DNA from: Fidelibacterota bacterium
GTDB taxonomy: Bacteria; Fidelibacterota; UBA8477; JABMPR01
Direction: 5' to 3'
Assembly: GCA_021736185.1 (NCBI GenBank)
Contig: JAIPGJ010000011.1
Location: 1 to 42,595 of the forward strand
DNA length: 42,595 nucleotides
Shown: one piece after another, positions 22,094 to 29,685 of the stretch
Layout of the letters: each line of letters opens with the position of its first letter
How positions within the stretch are numbered: the first letter of the stretch is position 1
Notes under the pieces: generated by a model
Told to the model about the DNA's origin: nothing
The model's database searches: none
What the model saw: only the letters and a program-made list of their open reading frames with translations
Program-made: the position numbers and the translations under genes

Positions 22094-23311
22094 CTACTCC
22101 GCAGTCGCTTCTTTCCAATTCTCTGCGACCAAACCTGTTTCTATCGCCATTCGAATGGTGCGTTGGGCGCGCTTGACCACTGGAGGATCTATCATCTTAG
22201 AGCCAACAGCAACGACGCCCAGTCCCCTGGATTCAGCCTCATCCGCAGCCATAATGATTGTTTGTGCTCTTGATATCTCAGCCGCTGATGGAGCAAACTC
22301 CTCATGAATGGGTCTAATTTGTCTGGGGTGAATACAACCCATTCCATCAAAACCCATGGATTTAGTCACACGAACGGATTCCCTCAGGGCTTCCTCGTTA
22401 CTCACATCGCTAAACACCGTATCGATGGGTTGAATTCCGGCAGCTCTGGCGGCGTTCACCAGCATGGATCGAGCAAAGAAGGACTCCTTGCCCTCCAGGG
22501 TTCGTTGGGTTCCAATATCAGCCGTGTAATCTTCCAGGCCCATGGCCAGGCCGACATTGTTTTTGCTCGCCATGGCTATGGCGTGGGCATTTAACACACC
22601 CAGAGCACTCTCCAGGATCGGCATATAGTAAACTTTTTTATCCAGACCCTTTTCATGAAGGATAGATTGAACCTTGGCCTCCATGGCAATGACCTGGCCA
22701 GCAGTCTCTGCTTTGGGTAAAAGAATGGTATGAACGTTATGGGGAATAATGGCTTCCAGATCCTCCATACCCAATTCGCCCTGATTAATCCTGACCATAC
22801 GCTCAGCGCCGAAGAAATCCAGTGTACGCAGAGCATTTCTTACGATATAGCGCGCAGCATCTTTTTCTCCAGGGGGTACTGAATCCTCAAGATCCAGAAT
22901 GATACAGTCTGGTTTGTGTATTCCGGCATTTAAAAAAAGTTTGGGTTGATTGCCCGGCAAATACAGCCGACTGCGTCGAAATCGTCCAAATGAAGTTCCA
23001 TATTGAGCATGGGTTTTGAACTCGGGCAGCACTTCAATAGCAATTTCTGGATGAGCTCGCTTGACCACCGTTTCTATTTGAGCCATCATGACAAAAGGGA
23101 GGGCACCAAAATCCTTGATTTCAAAGGAGCCTGATTCGATCCCTAAACTGGCCAGCGTTTTTTCCACCAAATCCCGGATGGCATTTGAAAACAGCGCATC
23201 GACTTTGCTTTCAATCTCAATTTTAAGTGGTTCTGAACCGGGTTTATAAAATACCTGGCAATCAGATTTAATGATTGTCCCCAGGGGGCCTGATTGAAAC
23301 ATCTTACTCAT
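22094..23311 (-). CDS. citE: Fused citrate lyase acyl-carrier (CitD) and beta (CitE) subunits
   Basis: 405 residues with two domains. Residues 1 to about 95 align by eye with CitD, the gamma acyl carrier protein: 'GPLGTIIKSDCQVFY' keeps the Ser (Ser16 here, Ser14 in Klebsiella) that carries the triphosphoribosyl-dephospho-CoA group, followed by 'VDALFSNAIRDLVEKTLASL' and 'DFGALPFVMMAQIETVVKRA'. Residues about 112-405 are CitE of the HpcH/HpaI aldolase fold: 'RRSRLYLPGNQPKLF', 'CIILDLEDSVPPGEKDAAR', 'MVRINQ', 'ILLPKAET', 'YMPILESALGVLNA', 'AMGLEDYTADIGTQRT', 'MGCIHPRQI'. The domain cleaves citryl-ACP to oxaloacetate and acetyl-ACP. CitD and CitE are usually separate proteins. Neither citC nor citX/citG, needed to charge the Ser, lies in this window. 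Confidence 0.9.
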   Translation of the reverse strand: MSKMFQSGPLGTIIKSDCQVFYKPGSEPLKIEIESKVDALFSNAIRDLVEKTLASLGIESGSFEIKDFGALPFVMMAQIETVVKRAHPEIAIEVLPEFKTHAQYGTSFGRFRRSRLYLPGNQPKLFLNAGIHKPDCIILDLEDSVPPGEKDAARYIVRNALRTLDFFGAERMVRINQGELGMEDLEAIIPHNVHTILLPKAETAGQVIAMEAKVQSILHEKGLDKKVYYMPILESALGVLNAHAIAMASKNNVGLAMGLEDYTADIGTQRTLEGKESFFARSMLVNAARAAGIQPIDTVFSDVSNEEALRESVRVTKSMGFDGMGCIHPRQIRPIHEEFAPSAAEISRAQTIIMAADEAESRGLGVVAVGSKMIDPPVVKRAQRTIRMAIETGLVAENWKEATAE

Positions 23312-23441
23312 TGTCGCTGCACCTTAAAAAAGGGGGGTTAAAATCCATTTTTTCATCTCTGTCATAGGTCGATTCGATATAGAAAAATTATCGAATGTGG
23401 ACGGCAAATATACTCGCCAAATTCAACCCCTTCAACCATTA

Positions 23442-23502
23442 CCGGACAAGGGATAATAAATAATTTGATACAAACAAACTAAAATGGAAAACCCTTGTCC
23501 CG
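23442..23502. repeat. Inverted repeat ACCGGACAAGGG ... CCCTTGTCCCG
   Basis: Arms CCGGACAAGGG (from 23442) and CCCTTGTCCCG (23492-23502) are complementary over 10-11 bases with one mismatch and a 39 nt AT-rich spacer. It lies in the 198 bp gap between mutY and citDE, where no gene is visible. Confidence 0.55.
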
Positions 23503-23509
23503 TGCCGAT

Positions 23510-24601
23510 TTATCCTGAAGCAATAGTTCTATTTTGTTGAATCAGTTCCAGAATTTTCAGATTGGCTTTAGGAAAGGCAAACTGCTTGAGTTCAGCCATG
23601 GATACCCAACGATTTTCTGAAGCAGCGTGTGTCTGAGCTTCACCTTCGATCCAATCACAGAACCAGGCAGTGAGGGTGATTTTAAAATGGGTGTAAGCAT
23701 GTTGAATGGTGCCAATCTTCTCGCCTAACCCCACCTCCAGCCCCGTCTCTTCCATGACTTCGCGGAGGAGAGCCGTTTCGCCGGTCTCGCCGGTCTCAAT
23801 TTTTCCACCGGGGAATTCCCAGAGGCCACCCAGCAATCCACTTTCAGGACGTCTCTGGATGAGAACCTGTTGGTCTTTACAAATTAATCCAACCACAATA
23901 TGATAATGTGGAATTCGCTTTCGTGATGGTTTTACGGGGTAGTCCTCCATATCGCCAGCCTGTCTGGCTTGACAAATCTGGTTTACAGGACAATGGGGAC
24001 AATCGGGATTGCGGGGCGTGCAAAGGACTCGCCCCAGATCCATGAGACCTTGGTTAAAGGCCGCAGCCTGTTTGCCAGGAATGAGGGTTACGAGTTTCGC
24101 CCTGATATCAGACCTGGTTCTTGACAGAGTAATGTTGGCTTTTAGTTGTGTGAGACGGGCAAATACCCGGAGTACATTGCCATCAATTAACGGCACTTTC
24201 ATACCGAATGCCAGGCTGGCGATGGCTGCTGCAGTATAGGGACCAATGCCCGGAATTTTCAGCAACGCATCCATTTCCTGAGGGAGCTTTCCATCAAACA
24301 CATCCATGACAAATTTTGCCCCACGATGGAGATTCCTGGCCCTGGAATAATAACCCAGACCTTCCCAGCTTTTTAACACCTCATCCTGCTTGGCGACAGC
24401 CAGCCGGCTGATGGTAGGGTATTCATGTAACCATCGTTGGTAGTAAGGCCAAACTGTGGTGACCTGGGTTTGCTGCAGCATCACTTCAGCCACCCAGATA
24501 GCATATGGATTTAAATTACCCCGGCCAGGAACGGCTACTTGTGCCCGCTCAGATTGGAACCATTTTATGAGTTTTTTTGAAAAGTTATGTTGATTTAACA
24601 A
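23510..24601 (-). CDS. mutY: A/G-specific adenine glycosylase with Nudix domain
   Basis: 363 residues. It removes adenine mispaired with 8-oxoguanine. The catalytic Glu is in 'VAEVMLQQTQV', the helix-hairpin-helix is 'LLKIPGIGPYTAAAI', and the essential Asp is in 'LIDGNVLRVFAR'. The [4Fe-4S] site is C-x6-C-x2-C-x5-C (CTPRNPDCPHCPVNQIC). From about 230 on there is a MutT-like domain for 8-oxoG recognition ('GGLWEFPGGKIETGET', 'REVMEETG'). Oddity: the N-terminal 'LPWR' region reads 'VAVPGRGN', losing the Trp. The start is TTG with a weak ribosome-binding site, 8 bp after the upstream stop, so translational coupling is likely. Last gene of the CBS-HAD-VOC-HMT-mutY operon. Confidence 0.95.
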   Translation of the reverse strand: MLNQHNFSKKLIKWFQSERAQVAVPGRGNLNPYAIWVAEVMLQQTQVTTVWPYYQRWLHEYPTISRLAVAKQDEVLKSWEGLGYYSRARNLHRGAKFVMDVFDGKLPQEMDALLKIPGIGPYTAAAIASLAFGMKVPLIDGNVLRVFARLTQLKANITLSRTRSDIRAKLVTLIPGKQAAAFNQGLMDLGRVLCTPRNPDCPHCPVNQICQARQAGDMEDYPVKPSRKRIPHYHIVVGLICKDQQVLIQRRPESGLLGGLWEFPGGKIETGETGETALLREVMEETGLEVGLGEKIGTIQHAYTHFKITLTAWFCDWIEGEAQTHAASENRWVSMAELKQFAFPKANLKILELIQQNRTIASG

Positions 24602-24609
24602 CTGAAAGA

Positions 24610-25479
24610 TCAGGAATTGTTTTGATCAGCCAGTGCTTTGATGTGGGTATAATTTGAGCCACAGCAGGCTCCGATAAATTCAACACCCAACTCCTTAACC
24701 TCTGCAGCCCAGATGGCAAAAGCTGCTGGCGATACCTTATTATTCTTTTTCTTCTTTTTCCCCTCAGCTTGTTCCAACTGAAGATTGGGATAAGCTAACA
24801 AAGGCACGGATATCGCCTGACGTAATTCACCGAGGGCCATTTTTGAGACTTCCAGATTGGAGCAGTTTACGCCAATAGCCGAGACACCTTTTTTTTCGAG
24901 ATATCTTGCTGTAGCGACAAGATCATCTCCATTGTAGATATTGCCCTCTCCATTCAGGGTGAAGGAAACCCAGACCGGTTTTTCATATCGTAAGGCTAAA
25001 TCGGTTAACCCCTTGGCTTCTCTTGCAGAATTCATGGTTTCTAATAACAACATATCTGTTGAATGGTGTGCCAGATTATCCAATTGGGCATCATGCCAGG
25101 GACGTGAAATAATGTTCCCTGGAAATTCCTTTGGGCTCCAGCAGTCAGCCAGCGGCGCAATAGAAGCAGCAATCTTCACATCTTTCCCCGACTCTTGAAC
25201 CGTCTTCCAGGCAAGCCTGATAGCCAGCAAGGTTAAAGCCCGGGCTCGGGTATGGGCATCAACGCCGGAAAGGCCTGCCTGATGCAGGGCATAGGGTGTG
25301 GTTCTAAATGTATTGGTTGTGATAACCTGGGCACCAGCTTCAATATTTTCCTTATGAATCTTAGAAATGTCTTCCGGATTGGATTGCAGAACCGTAGCTG
25401 ACCAGAGGGGCGCAGTTAGTTTGTGACCCATCTCCTCGAGGCGGGATCCCATGGCAGAATCAAGAATAACAGCTCGCAT
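24610..25479 (-). CDS. Homocysteine S-methyltransferase family protein
   Basis: 289 residues, a TIM-barrel methyltransferase of the MmuM/BHMT/MetH-N type. Zinc-ligand cysteines are in 'GVNCSN' and 'GACCGSNY', the conserved pattern of one Cys mid-protein and a C-terminal CC pair. 'ILDSAMGSRLEEMG' and 'AGAQVITTNTFRTTPYAL' are N-terminal family motifs. It would transfer a methyl from a donor such as S-methylmethionine or betaine to homocysteine; the donor is not deducible. There is a lysine-rich insert (EGKKKKKNNK) at about 240, next to the expected active-site loop. It lies 10 bp after the VOC gene and 8 bp before mutY in one operon. Confidence 0.88.
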   Translation of the reverse strand: MRAVILDSAMGSRLEEMGHKLTAPLWSATVLQSNPEDISKIHKENIEAGAQVITTNTFRTTPYALHQAGLSGVDAHTRARALTLLAIRLAWKTVQESGKDVKIAASIAPLADCWSPKEFPGNIISRPWHDAQLDNLAHHSTDMLLLETMNSAREAKGLTDLALRYEKPVWVSFTLNGEGNIYNGDDLVATARYLEKKGVSAIGVNCSNLEVSKMALGELRQAISVPLLAYPNLQLEQAEGKKKKKNNKVSPAAFAIWAAEVKELGVEFIGACCGSNYTHIKALADQNNS

Positions 25480-25489
25480 GAAGGCCGGC

Positions 25490-25852
25490 TTACTCCACCA
25501 GGGACTGGCTTAGTTGGATGACATTGCCATCTGGATCAGTAAAAGAGGCCAGGCGGGTTAGGCCGGGAATTTCTTCTTTGTCAAATATTTTAATACCTTT
25601 TCCCCTCAGAAAGAGTTCAGCTTTTTCAAGACTTTCTACATCGAGAACCAGAGCACCGATAGGATTCGCATTGGTTGCCTTCACGCCATGAATGGCAATT
25701 TTTGCACCTGGACTAATTTGAAATTCAGCCCAACTGGTATCTTGATCTTCCAACACCAATTCAAACTCTAAATCATCTCTATAAAAAGTTTTTGCTCGCT
25801 CAAAATCAACGACGGGAAACCACACCAGATCAAACTGTTTATACCAACTCAT
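25490..25852 (-). CDS. VOC-superfamily (glyoxalase/bleomycin-resistance fold) protein
   Basis: 120 residues with two beta-alpha-beta-beta-beta halves: 'FDLVWFPVVDFERAKTFYRDDLEFELVLEDQD' and 'GALVLDVESLEKAELFLRGKGIK ... FTDPDGNVIQLSQS'. The C-terminal 'DPDGN' turn and following strand are typical of the family. Candidate metal ligands are not clear: a Glu in the second half is present (ASFTDPDGNVIQL lacks the usual E-x-x), so it may be a metal-independent binding protein. AGGGAGA precedes the ATG. Substrate unknown. Third gene of a five-gene operon. Confidence 0.85.
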   Translation of the reverse strand: MSWYKQFDLVWFPVVDFERAKTFYRDDLEFELVLEDQDTSWAEFQISPGAKIAIHGVKATNANPIGALVLDVESLEKAELFLRGKGIKIFDKEEIPGLTRLASFTDPDGNVIQLSQSLVE

Positions 25853-25861
25853 TCATCTCCC

Positions 25862-26581
25862 TCACACAATGGTTAAAAGTTCTTCAAGTTCACCGAAGCT
25901 GTCAACAACAAAATTCGCTTCTTTTAAGGAATCCTGCCCACAACTTGTGGTTATCCCTACCGTTTGACACCCTGCTGCAGTAGCCGATCTCAGCCCTGTC
26001 GGGGAATCTTCAATAACCAGAGCCTGGGCAGGCTCCACCCCACATATTTCACAGGCTTTCAAGTAGGAATCTGGAGCCGGTTTGGTCTCTTTAACATCAC
26101 TCGATGTAACAATAAAATCAAAATCAACCTCAATGTTGGAGTTTTTAAAAATCTCATCAATAAGGGGTCTTGGGGTAGCGGTAACCATGGCTACGTGACT
26201 CACCTGCTTACGGATTTTTCTATAAAATTGCTGGAATCCCGGGGTGTAATGGACGGAAGAGGAAAACTCAGACCAAAGCAGTTTTCTTCCATTTTCCTGA
26301 AGCGTTGGCATATCTACATCCAGTTCAAACGTTGCCTTAAATCGTTCATAGAAAAGTGTCTCGGCTATGCCACGGTTGGATTCATAATAGGGCTGTGGTA
26401 TGTGGATTCCATACATATCACCAAGTTTTTTGGTGGCTCGATCATACACGTCTTCACTTTGCACAACGACACCATCAAAATCGAAGAGTATCGCCTTTAG
26501 GCGGCCAAGATCAGGACGTTTTGTCAAGGGTACTGGGTGCTCTCTAAATAATGAATTAAAGGATAAATCAACCACCGTCAA
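25862..26581 (-). CDS. HAD-superfamily hydrolase (beta-phosphoglucomutase/phosphatase-like)
   Basis: 239 residues. Motif I 'ILFDFDGVVVQSE' has both Asp residues, motif II is 'MVTATPRP', motif III Lys is in 'SDVKETKPAPDSY', and motif IV is 'LVIEDSPTGLRSATAAG'. The cap is helical (about residues 45-120), as in subfamily I enzymes acting on sugar phosphates or phosphoglycolate. Substrate unknown. The start is a TTG, or a GTG two codons on, that overlaps the CBS gene by about 14 nt, suggesting translational coupling. The 30 residues before motif I are longer than usual. Confidence 0.9.
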   Translation of the reverse strand: MTVVDLSFNSLFREHPVPLTKRPDLGRLKAILFDFDGVVVQSEDVYDRATKKLGDMYGIHIPQPYYESNRGIAETLFYERFKATFELDVDMPTLQENGRKLLWSEFSSSVHYTPGFQQFYRKIRKQVSHVAMVTATPRPLIDEIFKNSNIEVDFDFIVTSSDVKETKPAPDSYLKACEICGVEPAQALVIEDSPTGLRSATAAGCQTVGITTSCGQDSLKEANFVVDSFGELEELLTIV

Positions 26582-27113
26582 CAGTTGCCCAACCCGGATT
26601 TTTTGGTGTTGGTGGCAGGTTGGCGATTTCGCTGAAATAATAATTACCGATATGTTTCACAATATCCTTGATGGAAAGACAGAACACCGGTCTATTGGCC
26701 TCGTCTACGATAGGCACGTGCCGATAACCACCCAAAACCATGTAATTCAAGGCAAAGGCCAAGGGTGCATCACTGGTCAAAGTATCCGGATCGGTGGTCA
26801 TATAATCCTGAACATCAATATCCTTGTGGGCTAAATTTTTCCCTACAATTCTTCGAATGATATCTCGTTCAGTAAATATGCCTGCCAGCTTTTCATCTTC
26901 TGTTATAAGCAGGCAACCAATTCGCTCATCTTGCATCAACTGCAGACAATCTGAAATACTCGTATCTCCAGGAATGCAAATTGATTTTCTGAGCTTCAAA
27001 CTGTTGACTGGATCGTTGAGATGGATGATTTCTCTGGACTTCGTTTTTACGGAAGATTCCCCTTCATTCATCTCTTTTATTTCATCATCGATATGTTCAT
27101 TGTCATCACTCAT
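26568..27113 (-). CDS. CBS-domain pair protein
   Basis: 181 residues from ATG 27113, chosen for GGAGG 5 nt upstream; the track start (27155) adds 14 residues. After an acidic N-terminus (DDNEHIDDEIKEMNEGE) come two CBS domains: about 45-105 ('GDTSISDCLQLMQDERIGCLLITEDEKLAGIFTERDI') and about 110-170 ('DPDTLTSDAPLAFALNYMVLGGYRHVPIVDE'). CBS pairs bind adenine nucleotides and act as energy or ligand sensors. There is no attached catalytic domain. It is the first gene of the operon leading through HAD, VOC and methyltransferase genes to mutY; the link is positional only. Confidence 0.9.
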   Translation of the reverse strand: MSDDNEHIDDEIKEMNEGESSVKTKSREIIHLNDPVNSLKLRKSICIPGDTSISDCLQLMQDERIGCLLITEDEKLAGIFTERDIIRRIVGKNLAHKDIDVQDYMTTDPDTLTSDAPLAFALNYMVLGGYRHVPIVDEANRPVFCLSIKDIVKHIGNYYFSEIANLPPTPKNPGWATVDGG

Positions 27114-27335
27114 GTGGTCCTCCATAATCAATCTGGAATATAGAACATATTTCATGAAAAACAGCTAGTTCTGATAAATACAGGCAAATTACAATTCAGC
27201 TGACAGGCGAATAGTCAACAGCTACCTTCAAAGTTGATGGAGACTTTCACCATTGTTTGCCATTGCGGACTTAGATGATTGAATGTGGGAATAATTAACC
27301 GCCCCGGAACCTCTCGTGGTGATCTGACAGAACAA

Positions 27336-27363
27336 AAAAGGCCACCCGACGGGATGGCCTTTT
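27336..27363 (-). terminator. Rho-independent terminator of the DUF6588-like gene
   Basis: On the - strand: AAAAGGCCA, CCC/GGG inner stem, TGGCCTTTT followed by TTG, i.e. a roughly 12 bp GC-rich stem with one bulge and a T-run. It begins 21 bp past the stop codon at 27385. Confidence 0.9.
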
Positions 27364-27384
27364 GAATAAGCTTTTGTGAAGCAA

Positions 27385-28491
27385 TTATCTTAGTGAAATA
27401 CCAAATCCAGCTGTGAGAACACTATTGGTTGGTGTTTGACTCACATGAACGTTGAAGTAAGTCAAGGGGATCAGTTTCAAATGAAGACCTGCACCCAATC
27501 TCAGACCGGGATCGGTTTCCATATCAAACTGGATACGATCGTTTTCAATGCCATAGGATGGATCCACATCATAACCAATACTCAGGGAACTCATCTCATA
27601 GGCAGCATCCACATAGACACCCACTCCAAAAATCAGAAGATTCATTGATTTACCGACCTGGAGACCGATTGAAGTATTGCTGGATTCAATCAGATCACCA
27701 ATACTCATCTGGGAGTAGAAGGCACCGGCTGTAATGTCAACGGGGAAAAGAGGAATTGGAATAAATTGATCAATATTCACACGCACGCCACCACCATACA
27801 TGCTAAAAGTACCAATATCTTCGAGCTCTGCTTCAGGGAAACCACGGACAGTCAGCTCGACACCCATGGGGAGTCCCAGGGAAATCTGAGGCATAACCAG
27901 AGGAAGTGCTGGCAATCCAATTCCAGGAGGAAGTGGAAAATCCAAGTCCAGGTTTGCAACTTCGCCAGAAATATTGGCGTTGGCAATTGCAACATCAATG
28001 GCTGCAGCCGGTACACCTGCAGCGGCAAGCTCCTGGCGTAAATGGTCTTCAAATAATCCGGCGAGATGGCCTTGGTTAGTTACCAATAAACCGGCACTAT
28101 CGGCTGGCCCAAAAAAGGTTGGCGTTCGCGTATCGGACTCATAGTATATGTCTGCAAAGGTGAGTGAAAGGGGATTAATGTCCCGACCCACAAGATCATC
28201 AAGGTCAAACTCCATTTCATTTTCATTCAGAGCAAAATTGAAAAATTCACTTTCCTCTGGAACAGCAGCAATCATTGCTTTGACACTAATATCAAAACCC
28301 AGCATTTTGTGAACGCGAGAGCGATGATACCAACCTGAATTCATGGATGACCCAAAAGCATCCCCCAGTGGTTGGAGATACATCTGCGCATTATCGCTAA
28401 GCATGGTGCCCAGATTCTCTTCCAATGTTTGCCCAAAGGCGCCGACAGCGAGAGTGAGCATCAAAACTAAAACCAGTACCTTTTTAATCAT
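27385..28491 (-). CDS. Outer-membrane protein, DUF6588-like
   Basis: 368 residues with a signal peptide (MIKKVLVLVLMLTLAVGAFGQ). The protein opens with a helix (LEENLGTMLSDNAQMYLQPL) and 'SGWYHRSRVHKMLGFDISVKA', features I associate with DUF6588 proteins of FCB bacteria. A low-complexity middle (about 165-200, Pro/Leu/Gly rich: LDFPLPPGIGLPALPLV) is followed by beta-strands (GGGVRVNIDQFIPI ... SIGLQVGKSMNLL ... LRLGAGLHLKLIPL) ending 'LTAGFGISLR'. A barrel in the outer membrane is likely. It is monocistronic, with its own promoter, a perfect GGAGG ribosome-binding site and a strong terminator. No transport substrate can be proposed. Confidence 0.75.
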   Translation of the reverse strand: MIKKVLVLVLMLTLAVGAFGQTLEENLGTMLSDNAQMYLQPLGDAFGSSMNSGWYHRSRVHKMLGFDISVKAMIAAVPEESEFFNFALNENEMEFDLDDLVGRDINPLSLTFADIYYESDTRTPTFFGPADSAGLLVTNQGHLAGLFEDHLRQELAAAGVPAAAIDVAIANANISGEVANLDLDFPLPPGIGLPALPLVMPQISLGLPMGVELTVRGFPEAELEDIGTFSMYGGGVRVNIDQFIPIPLFPVDITAGAFYSQMSIGDLIESSNTSIGLQVGKSMNLLIFGVGVYVDAAYEMSSLSIGYDVDPSYGIENDRIQFDMETDPGLRLGAGLHLKLIPLTYFNVHVSQTPTNSVLTAGFGISLR

Positions 28492-28529
28492 ATTTCCTCC
28501 TTAAGAAATTTTTTAAATAATTATCATTC

Positions 28530-28558
28530 AATATATGGATTACTTTAACCCAGTTCAA
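28530..28558 (-). promoter_or_regulatory. Sigma-70-like promoter for the DUF6588-like gene
   Basis: On the - strand TTGAAC (28558-28553), 17 nt, TATATT (28535-28530), about 39 nt upstream of the start codon. -35 matches four of six and -10 five of six consensus bases. The rest of the 192 bp gap shows nothing else I can name. Confidence 0.55.
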
Positions 28559-28683
28559 AGCTCGAATAAGCCCTTGTGCGCCAGGTCAAATCACTGAAAA
28601 GTAAACAATCTTTAAAAATTTGCCAGTACTAATTATTAATGAATTAGCTACATACTGAGTATCAACCGACATGATATTTTGAA

Positions 28684-29268
28684 TCAAAACGATCGTTTCA
28701 AATCCCATTGACGCCTTAATTCGTACAACATAATCCCGAAGGCTACTGCCACATTCATGGAACTCTTCATACCATTTTGGGGGAGTTCAACGGCAAAATC
28801 ACATTCCTTAACAATAGCATCCTGCACGCCTACGCCTTCATTCCCCACCACAAAAACCAGGGGGAAGTCATATTCAACGCTAGAGTAGGATCGACTCCGG
28901 GTGGTATGTTCCAACGCGATGGCTACATACCCCCGTTGTTTTAAGGCACGAATGGCCTCAACGGGATCAGGGATGCTTCGCCAGGGAACAGAATACTCAG
29001 CTCCCAGAGCCGTTTTCGTAATTTCTTTCCGTGGTGGTGAGGCCGTATAACCACTGATAATGATTTCCTCCAACCAGGCACCATCGGCAGTTCGAAACAT
29101 GGAACCCACGTTGAACATACTGCGAATATTATCCAGTAGGGCTACCACTGGCATGCGGGGACGTCGCTCCAACTCATCATAATCCGGGTTGTTATCCCTG
29201 AAAACATTATGGGGAATCGTTCGCAGGGGCTCCTGATATATATTTACTGTTTCCTTAGGCTTGGTCAT
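28684..29268 (-). CDS. SpoU/TrmH-family RNA 2'-O-methyltransferase
   Basis: 194 residues of the SPOUT fold. Motif 1 is 'LLDNIRSMFNVGSMFRTADG' with the invariant N and R; motif 2 is 'VFVVGNEGVGV'; motif 3 is 'VELPQNGMKSSMNVAVAFGI', the knot that binds S-adenosylmethionine. There is no N-terminal substrate-binding domain beyond about 40 residues ('IPHNVFRDNNPDYDEL'), so it is a compact TrmH/TrmL-like enzyme modifying tRNA or rRNA. The exact target cannot be read. It stands alone between the DUF6588 promoter region and the end of the acylase operon. Confidence 0.92.
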   Translation of the reverse strand: MTKPKETVNIYQEPLRTIPHNVFRDNNPDYDELERRPRMPVVALLDNIRSMFNVGSMFRTADGAWLEEIIISGYTASPPRKEITKTALGAEYSVPWRSIPDPVEAIRALKQRGYVAIALEHTTRSRSYSSVEYDFPLVFVVGNEGVGVQDAIVKECDFAVELPQNGMKSSMNVAVAFGIMLYELRRQWDLKRSF

Positions 29269-29328
29269 ACTCTCTCAGCGACATAATGCGTGTCTTGAAA
29301 CCCTTCGGCATAGCTCCAGGCTTATTCG

Positions 29329-29685
29329 TTAGGATATCTGGTATTCCTTAATCAAAACTTTTCTCAGCGAAAATCCGGCATAACCAGCCACCAGAGCGAC
29401 CAAAAAACCGATGAGTCCCGTGGCTAAAGCCAAAACCAGACCCGATCCAACACCCATGACCTCAGAGACACGGGCAACGATGATTTCACCCCCATTTTTC
29501 CACTGATACACCGCCATCCCGAACCAGAGCAGAAAGACGCCCAGTCCCGTACCAGCGGAAGCCTTGAGCGCTGAATCTTTTTCCAGAAAGCCCAGCACCA
29601 GAGGAACCAGGACGATCCACCACCAGGAATAAAACAGAAGTTGCAGAATAAATATGATTACCAGGGGTAATAAAATGTTGATCAT
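29329..29685 (-). CDS. Small integral membrane protein, unknown function
   Basis: 118 residues, with three or four hydrophobic segments (ILLPLVIIFILQLLFYSWWW; TGLGVFLLWFGMAVY; GLVLALATGLIGFLVALVAG) and a charged C-terminus (RKVLIKEYQIS). I recognise no family. Its ATG overlaps the stop of the penicillin-acylase-family gene in an ATGA, so the two are translationally coupled and probably work at the same membrane. It is the last gene of the seven-gene operon that starts with the B12-binding subunit. Confidence 0.75.
   Translation of the reverse strand: MINILLPLVIIFILQLLFYSWWWIVLVPLVLGFLEKDSALKASAGTGLGVFLLWFGMAVYQWKNGGEIIVARVSEVMGVGSGLVLALATGLIGFLVALVAGYAGFSLRKVLIKEYQIS

Noticed and set aside
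26400-26834. 144-codon + strand ORF across the CBS/HAD junction
   Set aside because: Shadow of two real genes on the other strand.
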